Shown here one piece after another: positions 12,501 through 14,479 of a stretch of DNA of 14,479 nucleotides (its first letter is position 1; every line of letters begins with the position of its first letter). The notes under the pieces were generated by a model that saw nothing but the letters and a program-made list of their open reading frames with translations, made no database searches and had not been told where the DNA came from. The translations under genes were made by a program, and so were the position numbers. Source of the DNA: Bacteroidales bacterium UBA6360. Its GTDB lineage: Bacteria; Bacteroidota; Bacteroidia; Bacteroidales; UBA932. The stretch covers positions 1 to 14,479 of the forward strand of contig DJRM01000091.1 in assembly GCA_002440085.1 (NCBI GenBank). Direction: 5' to 3'.

Positions 12501-14386
12501 GTCAGTCCCTTGATTGCCCGCCATACCTGGTTTATCTCGCTGAATGTCAATTTAGTCTGATTCAGAAGAATGAAATGACGGTTCAGGTCATCGTCATTAT
12601 ACAGAACATAGCAGTCCGCCTCGGAATGCACATCGCGGCCGGCACGCCCGGCTTCCTGAATGTAGTTTTCCAGAGAATCGGATATCTCATAATGCACTAC
12701 AAGCCCGACATCACTCTTGTCAACGCCCATACCGAAGGCAGACGTCGCGACGATGATACGCACGCGGTCATTTATGAAGTCATCCTGATTCTGAACCTTG
12801 ACACGTGTCTCCATCTGCCCGTGAAAGGCGCGCGCGTCGAGACCGTCACGCACGAGTCTCGCGGCAAGGTCTTCCGCTGCCTTTGTCCGCGTGACATAGA
12901 CGATGGCCGGGCAGGTGCTGTCTATAAGCAAATCTCTGAGAGTCTGATACTTCTCCTCATTATTCGCGCGGTAGAGAACCGTGTAGTGCAGATTCGTCCG
13001 CGTTGCGTCCGTAGTAAAACGCCTGAGTCGAAGACCGAGCCTTTCCTGAAAATAATCCGTTATATCGCTGATTACCTTGGGCTTGGCCGTTGCCGTGAAA
13101 CATGACACGGGAATGGGCTGTTCAAGTCCCTTTGCTTCCTGAAGCGACTTGATGAAATCGGCTATATGGAGATATTCTATCCGGAAGTCCTGTCCCCAAG
13201 CCGAAAAACAGTGGGCCTCGTCAATGACAAAGCGCGACACCGTGCGGGACATCAGAATCTTCTCGATGGTTTTCGAGCGCAGCTGTTCAGGAGCGATGTA
13301 AAGCATCGAAGCCTCACCGCTGCGCACGCGCTCAAGGGCATCACGCCTCTCGACAGGCGAGAGCATCCCGTTTATATAGACAGCATCGGATATGCCCTTC
13401 TTCTCAAGGTTCTCGACCTGGTCCTTCATCAGAGACTGGAGGGGAGAAATCACTATCGTAAGCCCGCGCACAGTCTCTCCGGCAATGAGTGCAGGCAACT
13501 GGAACGTCAGTGACTTGCCTCCTCCGGTGGGGAATATCGCGAGCAGCGATTCTCCCCCGATTGCCGCACGCACTGCGTTCTCCTGCAGAGGCTCGTCATT
13601 GAACTTTCTGAAATGCTCATATCCGAACCATTTCTTCAGTGCCCTTTCCGGATTGAAGGCAGCGGAGCAGTATTCACATGACGGAGTCCCGCAATTTTTG
13701 TTTCTCAGAGCATATATGATTTTTTCTACCGCAGGATAATTTTTCAGAACCCATGCCGGGGTTATGGAATTGCGGTCACGGGTCAGGATTACGGCTGTAG
13801 CGTAGGCGCATTCAACCCCATTTTCCCGCGCAAACTGTTCAATGTCAGCATTTTCACAGACAAGACCCGTCAGAGCGGCCCGAATGCTACCAGACAGCGG
13901 CTTTCTCAGAAAGGAGAGCCTCCACCCGGTTGAATAATCGACAGACTTGAAGAATCCGCTGAAATGCTCGTCACCTGATGTGAGGTCATAGTAAAGCGAC
14001 TGCAATGATTCCGGAAGGCGTCCGAATGCCTCCACCTCGTCTTCATAGAGAATCTTGGCCTTCCTCGCGTCATTCAGAGGATTGTTAAGTTCCTCGGAAT
14101 CAATCTTGTCATCCTTGAGAAGCCTGTGATAGGGCCGCATGGGAAAAAGGAGAGGCGAAAGATAAAGAGTGTCTATGACCTTATAGTTTTTCTTGAGGAA
14201 CGGACGCAGATATTTCAGGTCATGTTCGATGATGTTATGACCGCACAGATATTCACAGTCGCCGATAAAATCCGCAAAATCAGCGACTTTAGCAGAATGA
14301 AACGACTCCTCGCCCTTAATTGCGCCAAGGTCAAGAATCTTCCCCCGTCCTCCGACCTCAAGGTCTATGAAGGCTATCTTTTTCAT
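9557..14386 (-). CDS. Exonuclease-RecQ-UvrD fusion: DEDD exonuclease plus SF2 and SF1 helicases
   Basis: 1609-aa protein carrying three nucleic-acid enzymes. Residues 1-115: DEDD 3'-5' exonuclease-like fold with FIDLE (7-10), GHNIIEHDL (49-57) and NNPLNDA (101-107), where Asn replaces the usual last-motif His. Residues 232-258: a CX4CX2C cluster followed by KKWFGYEHFR. Residues 260-600: RecQ-like SF2 helicase with FPTGGGKS (285-292), VIDEAHCFSAWGQDFR (387-402) and QEAGRAGRD (577-585); the usual RecQ zinc domain after it is absent. Residues 600-1000: winged-helix-like linker. Residues 1038-1460: UvrD-like SF1 helicase with TPSQSAIIN, GPGSGKT (1060-1066), DEAQD (1166-1170), GDDDQNIYEFRGS (1195-1207), STVHKSKGREFDN and YVGMTRAK. 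Residues 1520-1605: small C-terminal domain ending IVLPEIRL. The likely role is DNA unwinding and processing in repair or defence. No promoter is seen before ATG 14386. Confidence 0.9.
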   Translation of the reverse strand: MKKIAFIDLEVGGRGKILDLGAIKGEESFHSAKVADFADFIGDCEYLCGHNIIEHDLKYLRPFLKKNYKVIDTLYLSPLLFPMRPYHRLLKDDKIDSEELNNPLNDARKAKILYEDEVEAFGRLPESLQSLYYDLTSGDEHFSGFFKSVDYSTGWRLSFLRKPLSGSIRAALTGLVCENADIEQFARENGVECAYATAVILTRDRNSITPAWVLKNYPAVEKIIYALRNKNCGTPSCEYCSAAFNPERALKKWFGYEHFRKFNDEPLQENAVRAAIGGESLLAIFPTGGGKSLTFQLPALIAGETVRGLTIVISPLQSLMKDQVENLEKKGISDAVYINGMLSPVERRDALERVRSGEASMLYIAPEQLRSKTIEKILMSRTVSRFVIDEAHCFSAWGQDFRIEYLHIADFIKSLQEAKGLEQPIPVSCFTATAKPKVISDITDYFQERLGLRLRRFTTDATRTNLHYTVLYRANNEEKYQTLRDLLIDSTCPAIVYVTRTKAAEDLAARLVRDGLDARAFHGQMETRVKVQNQDDFINDRVRIIVATSAFGMGVDKSDVGLVVHYEISDSLENYIQEAGRAGRDVHSEADCYVLYNDDDLNRHFILLNQTKLTFSEINQVWRAIKGLTQKRDLVCISALEVARKAGWDEIRDVETKVKSAVAALENAGYVRRGMNSPRIFATSIVPKNLDEASRIIRSDDRFTEEDRQDAVRIIKSLISERSRARAGTAEAESRIDYLSDMLGIETGKVVRLVEKMQLCGILAKDEDMTAYLRPSFSSRIDTMLSLENFLIGAVEDGGAGQYGFKELNERALSAGLSKSNVKDIRTLLFFWTIKNYIEKKPLSEEYISIVPKVDIHVLREKFEVRSSLSRFILERFRKTGVRDAVSNEIRVQFSLVGLLEDFNREIAIFNDVKATLQDVEDALLFLAKSGIMSIEGGFMVLYNKLQIERLNHDNRSRYRKEDYLNLDAFYRQRIRQIHIVGKYANMMVSDEKAALGFVHDYFTMDFKAFVKKYFDDGEQQEMDRNVSPQKYREIFGSLTPSQSAIINDRDSRFIVVPAGPGSGKTYVLVRKLASLILMEDVKSEQLLMLTFSRAAATEFHKRLRELIGNAAEYVEIRTFHSYCFDLLGKVGSIDDSENVVDKAVDAVMDSQVERSRITKSILVIDEAQDMSEDEFALVRELVRNNDDMRVIAVGDDDQNIYEFRGSDSRYMGLLISEFNAKVYNMLENFRSCQPVIALANSFARTIGNRLKSEPIRCVVGGDGCVRLVRHPAGHYGQAVVDEILAAHRSGSSAVLTMTNDDALMVSAMLGRRGVKARLIQSNDSFSLHDLAELHLFYSDIRANCSTIIPDNVWTHAMELTTREFAGSSSLETALSCIGAFEKEYPSKRYVSDLFNFFGESELSDFCKAAKNEVVVSTVHKSKGREFDNVYLLLRGMTQITDRERRVMYVGMTRAKTNLSVHFDGDIFHSIPELADGGGSVTGLSIENDSTSYAEPDELMLQLSHRDLHLDCFKGKSDIISKLRSGDALNVIDDRLYTTVNGYSQQVGRFSEAFRTKLSKLQQKGYVPISSRVRFLLFWHHENPDKTNGAPKYLETPIVLPEIRLGFRR

Positions 14387-14427
14387 CTGTCGTAATGCCT
14401 GCTCTCAGTTAATATCTGACTCCGGAA

Positions 14428-14479
14428 CTATATGAACCGCCGATGCTCCTCCGAATAGCGGTAGCCGGCCTTCAGGAGC
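14428..14479 (-). CDS. Possible C-terminal end of an upstream gene, cut by the window edge
   Basis: One minus-strand frame reads LLKAGYRYSEEHRRFI and stops at TAG (14428-14430), 41 bases before the helicase start. It looks protein-like. A second frame is also open, to TGA at 14405-14407, so the choice is uncertain. Either would place a gene close upstream of the helicase on the same strand, consistent with an operon and with the lack of a promoter box in front of the helicase. Confidence 0.3.
   Translation of the reverse strand, partial: LLKAGYRYSEEHRRFI

Noticed and set aside
11981..13105. A 374-codon plus-strand frame inside the helicase gene.
   Set aside because: The opposite strand carries intact helicase motifs throughout; the frame lacks domain-like sequence and is a codon-bias shadow.

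Overview
The window looks like a chromosomal segment from a member of the Bacteroidota, most likely the order Bacteroidales. Two signs support this. Several genes are preceded by the Bacteroidota promoter signature, a TAnnTTTG-type -7 box with, in the best cases, a TTTG-like -33 box 19 bases upstream. Translation starts also follow A-rich leaders rather than strong Shine-Dalgarno sequences. Menaquinone genes (menA, menG) and a split ThrE exporter fit this group. Genus cannot be fixed from the sequence alone.

Left part (1-5550): a cation:proton antiporter cut by the left edge and a YhhQ-type queuosine-precursor transporter are both on the minus strand. The transporter has its own good promoter and a folded ~100-nt leader that may be a riboswitch. 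Divergent from it is a probable three-gene unit: an unlisted 57-aa single-span membrane peptide, then the two halves of a ThrE/YjjP-YjjB exporter. The second half is preceded by three 15-bp tandem repeats. A 49-aa membrane peptide on the minus strand has its own promoter and a clean terminator. menA follows on the plus strand.

Middle (5430-7910): menA and menG converge across three 20-bp tandem repeats. menG and a CobW/COG0523 metallochaperone GTPase diverge from a region holding two TGACA/TGTCA inverted repeats. The CobW protein has a spectacular His/Asp/Glu-rich metal-binding insert. Its gene ends in a perfect 44-bp palindrome.

Right part (7860-14386): this is the accessory-looking section. 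A complete three-gene hipB-hipS-hipT toxin-antitoxin operon has the HipA kinase split into a small N-terminal protein and a kinase. It is preceded by three copies of one operator spaced exactly 61 bp centre to centre. The first copy is the core of the 44-bp palindrome, so it probably doubles as the cobW terminator. Converging on hipT, and overlapping its last 11 bases, is a 1609-aa fusion of a DEDD exonuclease, a RecQ-type SF2 helicase and a UvrD-type SF1 helicase. A few codons of another possible gene lie at the right edge. No tRNA, rRNA, CRISPR, integrase or insertion sequence was seen, and no gene-free stretch exceeds 300 bases.
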